A stretch of 64,000 bases of DNA from Tetracladium setigerum (lineage: Eukaryota > Ascomycota > Leotiomycetes > Helotiales), in the NCBI GenBank assembly GCA_031472005.1, contig PZJY01000009.1, forward strand, positions 2,536,703-2,600,702. The letters run 5' to 3'. Positions 36,033 to 46,817 of the stretch are shown in pieces (within the stretch, counting starts at the first letter, position 1; every line of letters begins with the position of its first letter). Below the pieces are notes generated by a model. The model searched no databases. It saw only the letters and a list, made by a program, of their open reading frames with translations, and was not told the DNA's origin. The position numbers were made by a program, and so were the translations under genes.

Positions 36033-37655
36033 GCAAATCATGAGTTGGAACGACTATGTCGAGTCTCACTACATTGGGCCCCTCCACAACGATGGTTACA
36101 GTACTTTTACAATCGGCAAAGCACCTTATAACTATACCGAAGGAATAGAGCATGGTGGTTAGCGGGAGTTCCTCCCCTTCTACATCGACGCATACCAAAC
36201 GAGTCAAGGTACGGTTGCGAAAGAAGGACTTGTGGTGTGGTCCCGAAAACGTCCAAAGAATAACTGTAAAGATGGAGGTAATCTTACAACAACCAATAAC
36301 GCATCGCAGCTCTTGTACGAGTTTTCTCCCAAAGATGTAATTGAAGACAAAATATTTTTCTTCGCCCTTCTAGGCTCACCTGGTACCGCGTATAGATTTG
36401 TCACGATCAAGGTTGGGTCACGAGAGTTCAATGGAGAATTCACTAGAATCTCAGATGGTGGCATCGGTGTCTATCAGTAAATCTCAATTTCTGCTTTGTA
36501 TCTCTGGACACCGAATCTGACGTTATAACAGTGGAAGTGTCTCTATCAGTGGAGCCACTGGTGACGTGTCAGCCACACTACGACGAGACCAACTTGATGT
36601 CGTCTCTGTATCTGGTAAATCAATCACTGCAGAATGTGTAAACAACATCCAAAACTACAACGCATGGGCGATTTCAAACCCAGGCTCATCAATTAATCCT
36701 ATTAAACCTAAGCTTTTAATCCACGAACAAGATTGTATTGAGAGAACTGGCGTTGGTGACTTCAAAAATATTTGCGCATATACATGCAGCTTCAGTTACT
36801 GGTATGCTATCTTCAAGTCAATCCTCTTTCACATCAAATATCTGAAGTTGACACAATTTTCAGTCCAGAGGCATGTCATTGCCTGAAACTTGGAGCGAAG
36901 AAGACCCGACCTTTCCCTACATCCATCAAAGCGTGAGTATCATAAACCTGCATTTGGTCTTTAAGTGTACTAATTTATATTCAGGTACCCAGCCAAAGTG
37001 CTCGGCAGCTCTCTTATCGGTCTTTGTGACTTTGGTTGTAACCTTAAGTTATCCTGGTGTGATTCCCCAGTTTGTGGAAGAACTCCGCAAGTTCTGGTTG
37101 AGCCTACTGTTTTGCCGTTTCTTCGTGCAGCAGTATGTTAGTCCATTCCCAACCACCAGGACAACACATCTCCCCTGCTCTAATCGAACCGAACCGGAAA
37201 ATTCCTCTGTTAGTGGAAAGCAGTATACCACAATTGTTAACCTCACGCCTTATATACTTAGGTACCTCAAGGATCAATCACACTCTTACCAAATGGATAC
37301 GTTTGAATTTGGCGATATTTTTCCAGGTGACTCACGTCAACGCATCATGGAATACAAAGGTGGCAATGGTGGGACAAATCCAACAGACGACAAGGGTGAA
37401 GCCTACTATGAAATGATGGGCACCAACAGAAAGCTCAACATCAAAGTAAGGAGAAACATTCCAAATGCATGTCCTCACCGGGCGATAGTGGATCGAAGCG
37501 ACTGGGGCCTTGGGCAGAAAGAGTATGAAGATCCATGGCAAGAGGTAGGAGTCACTTTCGTAATCACAGGGAGTGAATCCTATGGATATCATCATTCCTT
37601 GAGACCGGAACCCCACGCCGGATGGATGAACGCAATGTGGGGATTTTATTCATGA
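36033..37655 (+). pseudogene. 5'-truncated remnant of a GH71 alpha-1,3-glucanase (mutanase)
   Basis: Only the end of the GH71 catalytic domain survives: the WNDYVESHYIGPL motif at about 36042-36080. The roughly 400 residues that should precede it are missing, and the sequence upstream does not match the family. An in-frame TAG at 36160-36162 sits where the family has Trp (HGG-stop-REFLPFYI). Downstream, the frame is readable through plausible introns (36477-36531, 36802-36863, 36933-36984 and 37133-37223). They join a beta-sandwich segment, two Cys-rich modules (CAYTCSFSYCPEACHC and GLCDFGCNLKLSWCDSPVC) and a terminal domain (HSYQMDTFEFGDIFPG to GWMNAMWGFYS) seen in fungal GH71-like proteins. 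The preserved splicing and long open tail suggest fairly recent decay. TGG to TAG equals CpA to TpA on the other strand, as RIP would produce. Confidence 0.72.
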
Positions 37656-37899
37656 CCGCGAAATCCGGCACTTAATTATGCCGGGAAATCATGGTTCAGT
37701 GATGAGTAACATTGGAAGTTCCCCGCCTATTAGGAGAGAAGAGTGACCCTATTATCTTTGTTCACTGCCTCGTCCCTCACCTCCCATATCCATTCTATCA
37801 CCACTCTTACCTTTCGAGTGCTTTGAATGAGGAGTGCATCACTGGCATACTGCAAGCGTCAAAGCCACCCGATACGTCACCGGATGCTGTGGTCGCTGA

Positions 37900-39029
37900 C
37901 TAGTTGTACTCACCAGCTTCGAGCTTGCTCTCATCAGTCTTGAGTACTTGTTGGCCAGCAGGCCTGTCTGCTACTTCCTTTTGATTCTGATGGTTGGCCC
38001 AACGTCGTGTGCCTGAGAGGCGAAGTGAGTGGATGAAATTGAGTCTCTGGGTCTTTTGCTTGAACATTGGCAGGCCCAACCGCTTGAGTACTTGTCCAAC
38101 TGGGGCTTTGAGGAGCGGAGCGGAGGAGGCTGCGATCAGGATGACCTCTTCCATACGGCACCATAAGAATATTGGCATCATCTCTCGGAAGCCGTCCGGC
38201 GATGTCATATCGTAGGACTTGGCATAGATAATCTTCAAAGCTCCCGCGGCAGTGGCGAACAGACCCAATGCCATTAACAGTGAGATGAGACAGCGCTCCA
38301 CAACAGATCGACTCAATCTCCAGATCAGGAACATAGGCATTAGGGCAAATATCAAGTCGCCAACCATACCGGTCCCTGAGGAAGATTTAGTGCCCGCTGA
38401 CCAATGCCTTCCTTTTGCGGGACTTACCAATGAAACTATAGCCAAGTGCCCACATTTCAGAGGGACTGAAGCATTTCCCCCAGGGACTTTTTCCCAATAT
38501 GCGCGTATTGGCTGGCACTGGACCAATTCAACCACTCCGCTCGAGATAAGCGATGCTGCTTGAAAAATGATCATGATCCAGAGGACGACCCTCCACGTGG
38601 TCGAGGTGGCGAATTCCAGAAGCATACACCCAACGGAGATTCTGGCGAAGACTGACGCCCACAGCCCCGTGAGGGTGACTGCGTATAGGCACTTCAGGAT
38701 TTTGACACTGCTCTCGGGTGTTACGTAGACGCTGTGACGACCAAAGCCATTGGCAACTGCCACTGCGAAGAGGGTGTAGGTGATGACACTTGCCAGCTAG
38801 CTAAAGTGGTTAGCATGTCGCTCTCTCTCTCCTCTATGCTTGTTCTGGCACTTACAACAGCGATGGTGCATGTATAGTCGGACGCCTTCAGCTTGTATGT
38901 CGGAACCATACGCGTGTAAATTCTCAATGTGTAGAAGAGTATTCCGAGGGCGAAAATTGGAGTGACGACAAAAAGGGCCCTTGGCCCAGTGGAATCATCT
39001 ACCAGGGGAGAGGGAATCGCATGATCCAT
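37900..39029 (-). CDS. Pth11-like / rhodopsin-domain seven-helix membrane protein, with one apparent -1 frameshift
   Basis: Integral membrane protein of the large fungal family related to Pth11 receptors, probably sensing an external cue. Exons: 39029-38856, 38796-38428, 38375-37900. Helices are visible at ALFVVTPIFALGILFYTLR, VITYTLFAVAV, LYAVTLTGLWASVFARISV, VVLWIMIIFQAASLISSG, MVGDLIFALMPMFLIW, CLISLLMALGLFATAAGAL and MEEVILIAASSAPLL. The family's conserved Cys-Trp-x-x-Gly block near helix 5 is split by a frameshift at 38448-38456. The exon total is 1019 bases and becomes 340 codons if one base is missing. Keeping the 52-base intron would also restore frame but would lose the conserved block. 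The start could be 39059. A GTGAGT just before the stop leaves open a longer 3' end. Confidence 0.7.
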
Positions 39030-39059
39030 GAGGGCGCGAGTAAAAATAGAGTAAACCAT

Positions 39060-40171
39060 CGGTCTTATGCTGCGTAGAGCGATGGGACGGAAAGCTTCTG
39101 AGATAGATATCAGGGTTGGGAGGAGAGATTAGTTAACTTAACTTTTGTAAACCCAATTACCGCGTGTCTTTCAATAATCGACCCAGTGTCCATAGCGGCG
39201 TCACTATCTTCTGCAACAAGAGAAGCCACGATAGCTAGTCGTCTCTTATGGGTTTGAGCTGACTTACGTCTCCGGAGTTATGAAACAGTGTGTTGAGTTT
39301 ATAGGACGTGCAGGCTAATAGATCACGATAGTACGGAGGTACAGCAGTGAAGTATGGGATTTATCAAGGGTATAAGGGCAGGGGTGTCAGATCACTCCTT
39401 ACATCCAAGTTAGTAGTATTCCGTAAGATTTATTTATATACGGCCAGAACATAACTCGTTTAGGAAAAGTATCAATAAACTAGCCCCTACACTCACATCC
39501 TGGATAAATCCCATACTTCATCGCTGTACCTCCGTGAATTCTTCTCGGGGAAGCGTCCCTAAACATTAAGAGGGGGGAAGGGCTGCAAAAAGAAAGGAGA
39601 GGTCGAGGCGGTGGCCACAGAAGAACCCCTTCCTTATCCCAGCTGGTGCTGCGGGTTTCCAGCACGGACCATCCGGGATCCGAGGGAGCGGATTTCCCTC
39701 GTCGGGATCGTTAGTGAACACTGGGGAAGATAACGGCTTCTTCCGGTCTGGAGAAGGTTTTCAGAGGAAAACTTTGTTGGAGAGCTGGATAAACCTTAAA
39801 TCGGCCCCCATCCTCATAGCGGCCATGATCCCTCTCTTAGTAAGTCTTTGGAGGCATTAAGGTAGAGGTACATAGGTATCGTATCGTACAGTACAATACA
39901 GTATTGTCAGAATATGTGAAATACTACTGTCTAGGTATGCATGAGAATGCAATGAGCATCGATAATCAGTGTAAAATTGAGTACAGAGTTGATGTCTACT
40001 AGAATGGGTCTTTCATCACATTACAACTCACTTTCTGACGAAATACAAATACTTGGGCCGACTGGACAACGATTTCCGCCAAACATTAGCGCATGACGCC
40101 GCCAGCTGTCTGCTACTGTAGACACAACGAGGGAATCGCGTTCATCGGGGGTTAACCCATACGCTACTGCC
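39060..40171. other. Intergenic stretch with an inverted repeat
   Basis: No gene supported. It contains the inverted repeat described separately (39333-39535) and a stretch of GTAC/GTATCGTATCGTAC-like sequence near 39870-39910. Confidence 0.45.
39333..39535. repeat. Inverted repeat, arms of about 37 bases separated by about 130 bases
   Basis: The left arm (39333-39369) begins ACGGAGGTACAGC and continues GAAGTATGGGATTTATC. The right arm (39499-39535) is its reverse complement with about three mismatches. Weaker similarity continues inward from the arms. This looks like a small foldback or MITE-like element, or two inverted copies of a fragment. No transposase nearby. Confidence 0.65.
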
Positions 40172-40695
40172 ATGCCCCGGGTTGCCAAGAGCCCCACTTC
40201 TATGGTTTACCCATTATATCGGGATTCTATCGCTCCTGGACGTGGTCTTCCTGGGGAACACGTGATCCACTTTACCATGGCTCATCCGGCGTGGACCATA
40301 GCCTGGGAGAAAAAAGATCAACTAACGCTTTCTCCGCAACCTCCTGATCTTGTATGCATCTAATTCCTACGCTTGCGCGCCTCTCGAATTAGCTAATGAA
40401 AGGTAAGACCTCAATGATGATGATCTCTACCTGGACAGCGGGTCAACATATCACAGCTGGACAATATGACAATGATGGTTCTGGCAAACAAGAAACCGGT
40501 CGTTCGGGGCTGTCCCACTATGCTGCTTTCATCAACATTGGGGTATCAATCATCATCGTAGCTCTAGTCGTATCGTTTTGCTGCTGCTGCTTCTGGAGGA
40601 AGATACCAATGGCCAAGAAGCGAGCGAGAGCAAAGGCAGAAGCAAAAGCGGCTGTGGAAAACATCTATCAACCCGTGCAAGATGGGGAGACTTAA
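40172..40695 (+). CDS. Possible small single-pass membrane protein (two exons)
   Basis: Exon 40393-40695 encodes a hydrophobic helix (FINIGVSIIIVALVVSF) followed by four Cys and a Trp, then a basic Lys/Arg/Ala segment, so it is a likely membrane anchor with a cytosolic tail and possible palmitoylation sites. An upstream open frame (40172-40351) joins it in phase across a 41-base candidate intron with a GTATGC donor and TTAG acceptor, giving 160 residues. The intron is shorter than usual and I know no homologue, so the first exon is doubtful. It could instead be the end of a decayed gene. Confidence 0.35.
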
Positions 40696-41270
40696 CCGCC
40701 CAAGTAGTTTGTCAGTGCTGCGAGGAAGTCACCAGTAGTCTTAGACAACGATCAAACGTCCAATAAAGTAATAATGCTTGGATATTCTCGCGATTAAGGG
40801 TGTTGATGTAGGTCAGAGATCTTACATTTCACGTACGCTAAATAACTAGAACTAATCTCATTCTCAAAGCTGTTTACAAGAACTTCACGGTTATTCTTGG
40901 TTCTTGCAATAAGGTGGCCACTAGATCGCCAAGTTTGTCGACATCATCGCACAGCTCTATAAAGCTTTCCCCAAACCCCCACCGGCGCCGTCCCCCACCT
41001 GGAGGGGAAATCCCGTGGAGGAAGTTTGTGACGCCGCCGCCTCTTGCACAAGTCTACGAATACTATGAAACATAGGCGTAAAGTCCGCGATACTACCTGC
41101 ACAAATCTACGAACACTATCAGATACTGGCGCAAAGTCTACATTGCCACGTACACAGCTTCATGAACACAAAAAAAAACATACGCGCACAGTCTGCGATG
41201 CCAGCTCTTATCTCCCACTGCCTCTTTAGCTGGGTAGAAGAGCATAAAAAACCACAGCTACACCGCCACA
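40696..41270. other. Intergenic stretch with a short tandem repeat
   Basis: No gene. Contains the 53-base tandem repeat at 41047-41205. Confidence 0.5.
41047..41205. repeat. Degenerate tandem repeat, about 3 x 53 bases
   Basis: Units start at 41047, 41100 and 41153. Each opens with CACAA/G-TCTACGAA-type sequence and has a GGCGTAAAGTC or GGCGCAAAGTC core near its middle. Units 1 and 2 match best; unit 3 is more diverged and holds an A run. Confidence 0.6.
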
Positions 41271-43410
41271 TCAATAATCTTTCGAACAAGATTTCGAAAT
41301 ATCGTCAACAGTAGGAACCAATAACCCCGAGGCATCTGACCAGCTTAATTCCGTTATAACCTTTTCCAACGGCTGCAAAACTCCTGAATATATTGACTGC
41401 GTAAATTTCATGTCTGTCCAACTCGGTTTAGCATTGAATTTAAGGCAATTCTTAATCGCGTTCTGGAAGTCTAGCCCTGCCTCCTGTTCCACTTCAGACA
41501 CCCATTCTAAGGCTGTCAAATAATCTGTCTGGTTATGCTTCTTACCGTCAACAAGGAACTCGATCTGGTGAAGTGTTGTCTCGATGGCTTGTCCAAAACA
41601 TAATTCTATTAGAAGGATGTCGAGGTTGATTAGACTTGTCTTAGTGTCGAAGCCAGTTGTAGGCTGAATTATTGAATTATTCGACGATGCAGTACAGGTG
41701 TGATTTGCCGAGGGGAAGAAGTGATGGATGTACGGTTGATCTGCTAAAACTTCACGTCTATGGTATTAAAAAAAGATCTCCTTCTTTTCCAATTTGTCAG
41801 GGAGCCACGGTGTCGTTTGAAGCTGTAGAAGTGAGGAGGCGAGAACGACTGCCAGCCGAAATCGCTGTTTTCTGTTAAGGATTGGTAATGTGGTCCTGTC
41901 TAGCAGTTCTTCGAGGGTAATGAGGTCATTTATATCAGAGATTGGTGTGTTGTCTTTGAGTGATCGGAATTGGTGATGCTGATCTTCGTTGTCGGAGAGA
42001 TAACCTAATGAAGACACACCGGGTTCAGATGTCTTTAAGATAGAGCAGAGGTCTTCTATTTTTGTATCGGCTAAGGAAGTTTCCGATTCTGTGACTTTGA
42101 TGTCTGAGATAGATTGTAACTTGAAAGATGGGTTTTTTGGAACCTGCGTGCAGGTGATTGTTGGGAGGCTACTCTGAGGCATCAAATCTGTCTGAATATC
42201 CTTTCTCGGTTTTTGTCCACGCCAAGTGTCCCATACGCTAATGACTCTTAGCTCATGAAAGAAATACGATCGGTGAGATATGGACTTGCCTGTGGCTGTG
42301 GTTCTCTGTGATCACCTCTGAGTTACTGGCAAAGGCGACTTTTCTCCTTTTGGGACTTTTCGTCAAAGACATATTGCTAGCAAGCAGTGGAGAGGAGATT
42401 GGATGGGAATCTGAGCGTGAATCAAGGACTTCGACGTAACTTTCTGAAATTGAGCTTGACTCGAAGTGCCTCCTGAGCTTATTCAAATATCGTTCCTGGA
42501 TGGGCATAGGCTGTGGCCGAGATGTTGTCAACGATGCTAAGATTTCTGATTGTGCAGCAGTAACAATCACTCTATGCCTGAAACTCGGATAATTTTTTTG
42601 GTCAACTGCTGCACCAAAGTTCATGATGAATTGCGAAGACCAGTCTCCTGTCGTCCTCTCTTGCAATTGGAGTGCCGCGACATGCGGTATTTTGCAGCTA
42701 CACTTCCAGCCATTCTTAAGAGCTGAATGCAAACTAGTCGCCTGACACCTGATACATTCGAATATTCTTGCCCACGTGGTATCCTTGGTGGCGACTTTCC
42801 TTTGGTTGCTTAGTCTGGCCGCCGCTTTGGTATCCAGAGCATCCAACAGATCTCGGAACTTTCGATTCTTGTTCCCAAGTGACGCAACTGTGGCGGGACC
42901 TTTTCTTCTAAAACTATGGGATACCCATTTTCTTTGATAATTCCACTTGTCTTTGCCTTCTTTGGCCCAATCAATCTAAGACTCAAATAAGTATGCAATC
43001 GAAAAGAGATGTCTTAAACTCACACTGCCATCCTTCAACGACATCATCGCCTGCAATTTGAGAAAATCATTGCCAATTTAATTTAATAGATGTAAGCACA
43101 CAGCGCACGAGTCTCCAAGCCTTTGTTCCAATGCGTTTTTGATATCGGGCTGACGCCAACCATCAGAATCCTGGCCCATCCACAAGGCTTCCTTTTGCTC
43201 CATAGAGAGATCTGCATATTCAAGAAGGCGTTTTATCAGGTAATCAAACAATTGCTTTTCGAGGTCCACATCATTGATGAAGGCCCGGAACTCTAATCCG
43301 AAGCGGCGCCATTTAACGAAAGGCTCAAATCCTTCCCTATAACCCTTGGCGACTTTGATAATGAGGTGAAGACCTGCAAGGATAACTCCAGCGATTTCAA
43401 AGCTCGACAT
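41271..43410 (-). pseudogene. DUF7580-like gene (HeLo/prion-inhibition-type N-terminus) with an in-frame stop
   Basis: The N-terminus (MSSFEIAGVILAGLHLIIKV, then KWRRFGLEFRAFINDV) and the C-terminal block (RFRLAVVLASSLLQLQTTPWL, then INLDILLIELCFGQAIE) fit the fungal family annotated DUF7580, kin to HET/HeLo-type immunity proteins. Exons proposed: 43410-43102, 43050-43024, 42975-42290, 42237-41271. The third intron has a GC donor (GCAAGT, 42289-42284) and a TTAG acceptor; the first donor is uncertain. One in-frame TAA (41768-41766) sits between KKEIFF and the YHRREVLADQPYI segment. The frame then stays open to the natural stop, so this is a single lesion. CAA to TAA would be a CpA to TpA change. 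It is divergent from the C2H2 gene at 43815. Confidence 0.62.
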
Positions 43411-43814
43411 GATGCTGAAGACTCAGCTGTATCGACAGGAGAAGGTAAATTTTCGGGTTTTTAAGTTAATGATATCTCTAAATGGAGCCGACATATACAT
43501 GCGTTGCCGAGTGCATGGAATTGTAATGGGGTGAAAGGGTACAGCAGAATCTGTCATGTCACTTTGTCACTGGCTATATAGCCGCCATCAACTGCTACTC
43601 GGCGAAAGAACCATTCATCAGGTAATTTGAGATGAGTTGGAATTTGTGTATCTACGGCCATGTCAGATTGCGGCGTGAGATAGTCAACCAGAACTCCTAA
43701 TTTTGCGTTTGACAGAGACGATCCCGAATACGATACGTGAAGGCAATGACGAGTACTTTGAAAGGCAAACATTTGAAAAATTAAGACACAAATTCCTCAG
43801 CCACGTCGGTAGAT
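43411..43814. promoter_or_regulatory. Divergent spacer between the DUF7580-like and C2H2 genes
   Basis: The 404 bases between the two starts must hold both promoters. AT-rich, and no recognised element. Joint regulation is inference from the arrangement. Confidence 0.4.
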
Positions 43815-45893
43815 ATGCAGCAAGCAAAGGAATCAAGCGATACAGCCCCAACATCTAAACCTGCCCCAGTTATCACATCAATCGCAGAACAATCTCCAAT
43901 CTATTTACTAGCAATAACTTGTCGCCAAAAGTTTGAGGAATTGTGCGACTTCCTAGAGAGCTTGTCCTCTGATAAGGCTGACCAGCTCACGTTCGACTTA
44001 GACTCTACACATATATCAATCGAGGATGCAAAGGCTAGGTTTAAGGCGTGGGCTACCAATCTGGCAGCTTTTCGCAACAGTACGCTTCGGACATCACTGG
44101 ATTTCAGACTCGCAGAGGCGCCTGGAATTAAAGGTGGAACTTTACAAGTACTGGGAGATCTCCAAGAGTATCTGGCTGAAGGTGAGTTTCCCATATGCAA
44201 TTATCTGGACTCGCATCCCACTGTTCTAACAACAAGCAGTGGCCTTGATTGTCGGAGGAAGAAAAGACAATGGAACCTGGGATCTGGCCGAAGCTAGTGA
44301 TTCGAACGACTATTCTGAAGACGATGATGGCGGACCAAATGAGGAGAAACAGAAACCGAAAGCAATGGGAAATAATTCTGATCTTGGCGAGCTTTTGAAA
44401 GCAATAACCGCATCGAACGCGAGTCTCATGAAGATATCTATCTTGGTTCAAAGTTCGGCAACTCGTGATGATTATATAAAAGCCACATCACGATTTAGAG
44501 ATTGGAATCCCTACCCGGACATTGGGCATGTTATGGAAAAGTATGGAACAGCCAGATATGGCTCTACCTGGCTATTTGAACGCCTCGGAAAAGCAATCAC
44601 GAGACGCCGCCAGTTTTTGAAATACCGGGTTGAGCATAATGATAGAATGATTGGAATGGGTGAACAAGACGGCATATGTGAAAGACCAGAGAAGACTATA
44701 GCATCGACGAAAGCAACAACTTTCATAAGCGCACATGTTACACAAAATGTCTGTGCCGGAGGATCTGATGCAGGGAATTCTGTCGATTCTGGAACGTCTT
44801 ACGCAGCTACAGTGTTTGAAGGTGACAGTACTCCAGCAATCCTCAATGTCCCGCCACCACCAAAGTTTGCTTTTCCAGATATTCGATTCGAGTATGGAGA
44901 ACCTTTCCAGTGTCCGTATTGCTTCACCGAACAGAATATCAAGAACAAGTCTGCCTGGAAGTAAGTGCATCCCAACAGTATTGAGGCTTATACTGATATT
45001 CCAGCAGAAAACACGTGTTCCGGGATCTCAAACCGTATGTTTGCACGTTTGAAGAGTGCAAAATGTCGATGTTTCGGAGTTGTAACGAATGCTTCACTCA
45101 CGAGCTTCAAAATCATCGACGCGAATGGGTATACCAATTCTGTCAACATACTGCCTTTGACACTGTTGCTAGATTCTCGGAACATACGGAAACTACTCAT
45201 CAGGTCATTCTGGCATCCTGATCACTCAAGGCCCTCATTTCTCAGAGCAAGGAGCCAGTAGACAGAATCTCACCGACTGCTTGCCCTTTATGCAATGACT
45301 GGGAGGTGGATATGAAACGGAGATATGAAGCTCCAGAATCAGTGTCGGATACTACAGATAACCCGGAACAGCAAGAGGTTCACAGCAAACCAAAATTGTT
45401 TCGTAGGCATCTCGAACGTCATATGGAACAGTTGGCCTTGTTTGCTTTACCTCCTAGTAATACTGGGGATCTGGAGGATGAGAGTGCCGAAGACGAGTCG
45501 GAAAGTCACTCCGTTTCCAACAATAGTCCCAAGGAAGTTGGAGACGAGACTTCAGGGAATGGAGAAGAGGAGCCCGAGCAAGTTATTCAATCAGTCCGCA
45601 AGACCACAGCGCTCGAACTCCCGATAGAGGATGGAGACAATAGATCAACTCGTTCGCTATCCAAAAGCAAACTTGATCCTTCGATAGCCGATACTCCTCC
45701 GGATGCTCCCAAATGGTACTGGGACTTGCCTGAGAGTGAGAGAATCAAGTGGGGGTGGAATAGAACATGGAATTGCCATAAATGTGATAAATATGAGGCT
45801 ACTGGATTTGGATACGGCTCAACTACTCATTGCACGTTTTGTAATCATAAGAAATGTCGACGATGCAGTGTAGTCTGGGATCTCCGAAAGTAA
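43815..45893 (+). CDS. acuF-like C2H2 zinc-finger protein, with an in-frame TGA
   Basis: Fits the common fungal family annotated as having an 'oxidoreductase acuF-like C2H2-type zinc-finger domain'; role unknown, often near HET/NLR-like genes. Exons: 43815-44181, 44240-44960, 45008-45893 (1974 bases, 658 codons). An N-terminal helical region (CRQKFEELCDFLESL, then FKAWATNLAAFR) is followed by ERLGKAITRRRQFLKYR, the PPPPKFAFPD linker, CPYCF, KHVFRDLKPYVCTFEEC, HELQNHRREWVYQFC, ACPLCNDW, and a C-terminal Cys-rich ribbon (WNCHKCDKY and HCTFCNHKKCRRCS). A TGA at 45219-45221 interrupts the reading. A 42-base GT-AG segment (45205-45246) would remove it in frame but is very short, and the family normally has coding sequence there, so a real nonsense mutation is at least as likely. 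Confidence 0.68.
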
Positions 45894-46100
45894 TATGTAT
45901 ATTACCTACCTATCCTTCCCCCTAATTTTACTATATACTTTACTAACTTAGTCTTCTCTTAGCAATATAAGCACGAGGACTACTAAGTTCCCAGCATTTA
46001 TAGTCTTAAAAAGGAGATCCTAGCCGCCAAAAGCGTTCATAATAAAAGAATAGAATATCATAATAACATTGCTATGACCTTAGACACGTTTATCTAAATA

Positions 46101-46817
46101 TTACCCGTGCAAACCAGAGATACCATCTTCGCGAATATCAATATAAGCAAACCGATAGCGTGTAATGTCGTAGTACGTTTCAACGACCTCCGTGAGCTTA
46201 ACCTTCTGATACAGCCCCTTCCAAACCTCATTTTCTACACCGGGTGCCTCATTTGGATCAAGCTCGTAGTCTCGAATCCAGTCACCATTATCATCCTCTG
46301 CGTAGATAGCAGGTTTTAGATGTCCCGTAAATACGATAGTCAAATAGTAATCGCCTTTTGACCACCGGGGATACTTAGAAGTACAATCTACGACGCTATC
46401 GACAGAGGCTTGATCAGCGTAGATAAAATATTGAAAGCGCGGTTTTGAATCAAAGTCATATTCTAACCGTTCTTTTGTTCCAGGAGGTGGTACCACGGTG
46501 AGCCTGTGGTGCTTCGGTGGGTTGGCTTTGATATCTGCAAGAACCATTTCATCAAAAACGGTTCGGGCTTGCTTCCATGTTGCTCCATCTAGTTTTTCGT
46601 TGTCTTCTATAATAGGAAAATCCGCATCCCCTAGGTGAACACCTTCATCTCGTATGTGATAATGGAAGAGGGACAAGTATTTCTCCCATCGAGGCTGGGA
46701 AGCGTACGTGCAACGAAGGATTTTTAGGCCCCATTTTTCCTGTTGTTGGCCAGAATCGGTTGAAGCTGCTTCGTCCACATGATTGTTATCGCCAGCGGAA
46801 GGCGTTTCAATTGTCAT
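46101..46817 (-). CDS. Conserved-looking fungal hypothetical protein
   Basis: Single-exon frame of 238 residues with good protein character: a WGLKILRCTY beginning of the domain after a short polar N-terminus, WEKYLSLFHYHIRDEG, a YFIYADQASVDSVV segment, and many conserved-looking Trp and Tyr residues. It resembles a family of cytosolic fungal hypothetical proteins with a Trp-Gly-hydrophobic-Arg-Cys-Thr-Tyr start that is common in subtelomeric and accessory DNA. I cannot assign a function. No lesion; the start at 46817 is the only sensible ATG. Confidence 0.62.
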   Translation of the reverse strand: MTIETPSAGDNNHVDEAASTDSGQQQEKWGLKILRCTYASQPRWEKYLSLFHYHIRDEGVHLGDADFPIIEDNEKLDGATWKQARTVFDEMVLADIKANPPKHHRLTVVPPPGTKERLEYDFDSKPRFQYFIYADQASVDSVVDCTSKYPRWSKGDYYLTIVFTGHLKPAIYAEDDNGDWIRDYELDPNEAPGVENEVWKGLYQKVKLTEVVETYYDITRYRFAYIDIREDGISGLHG

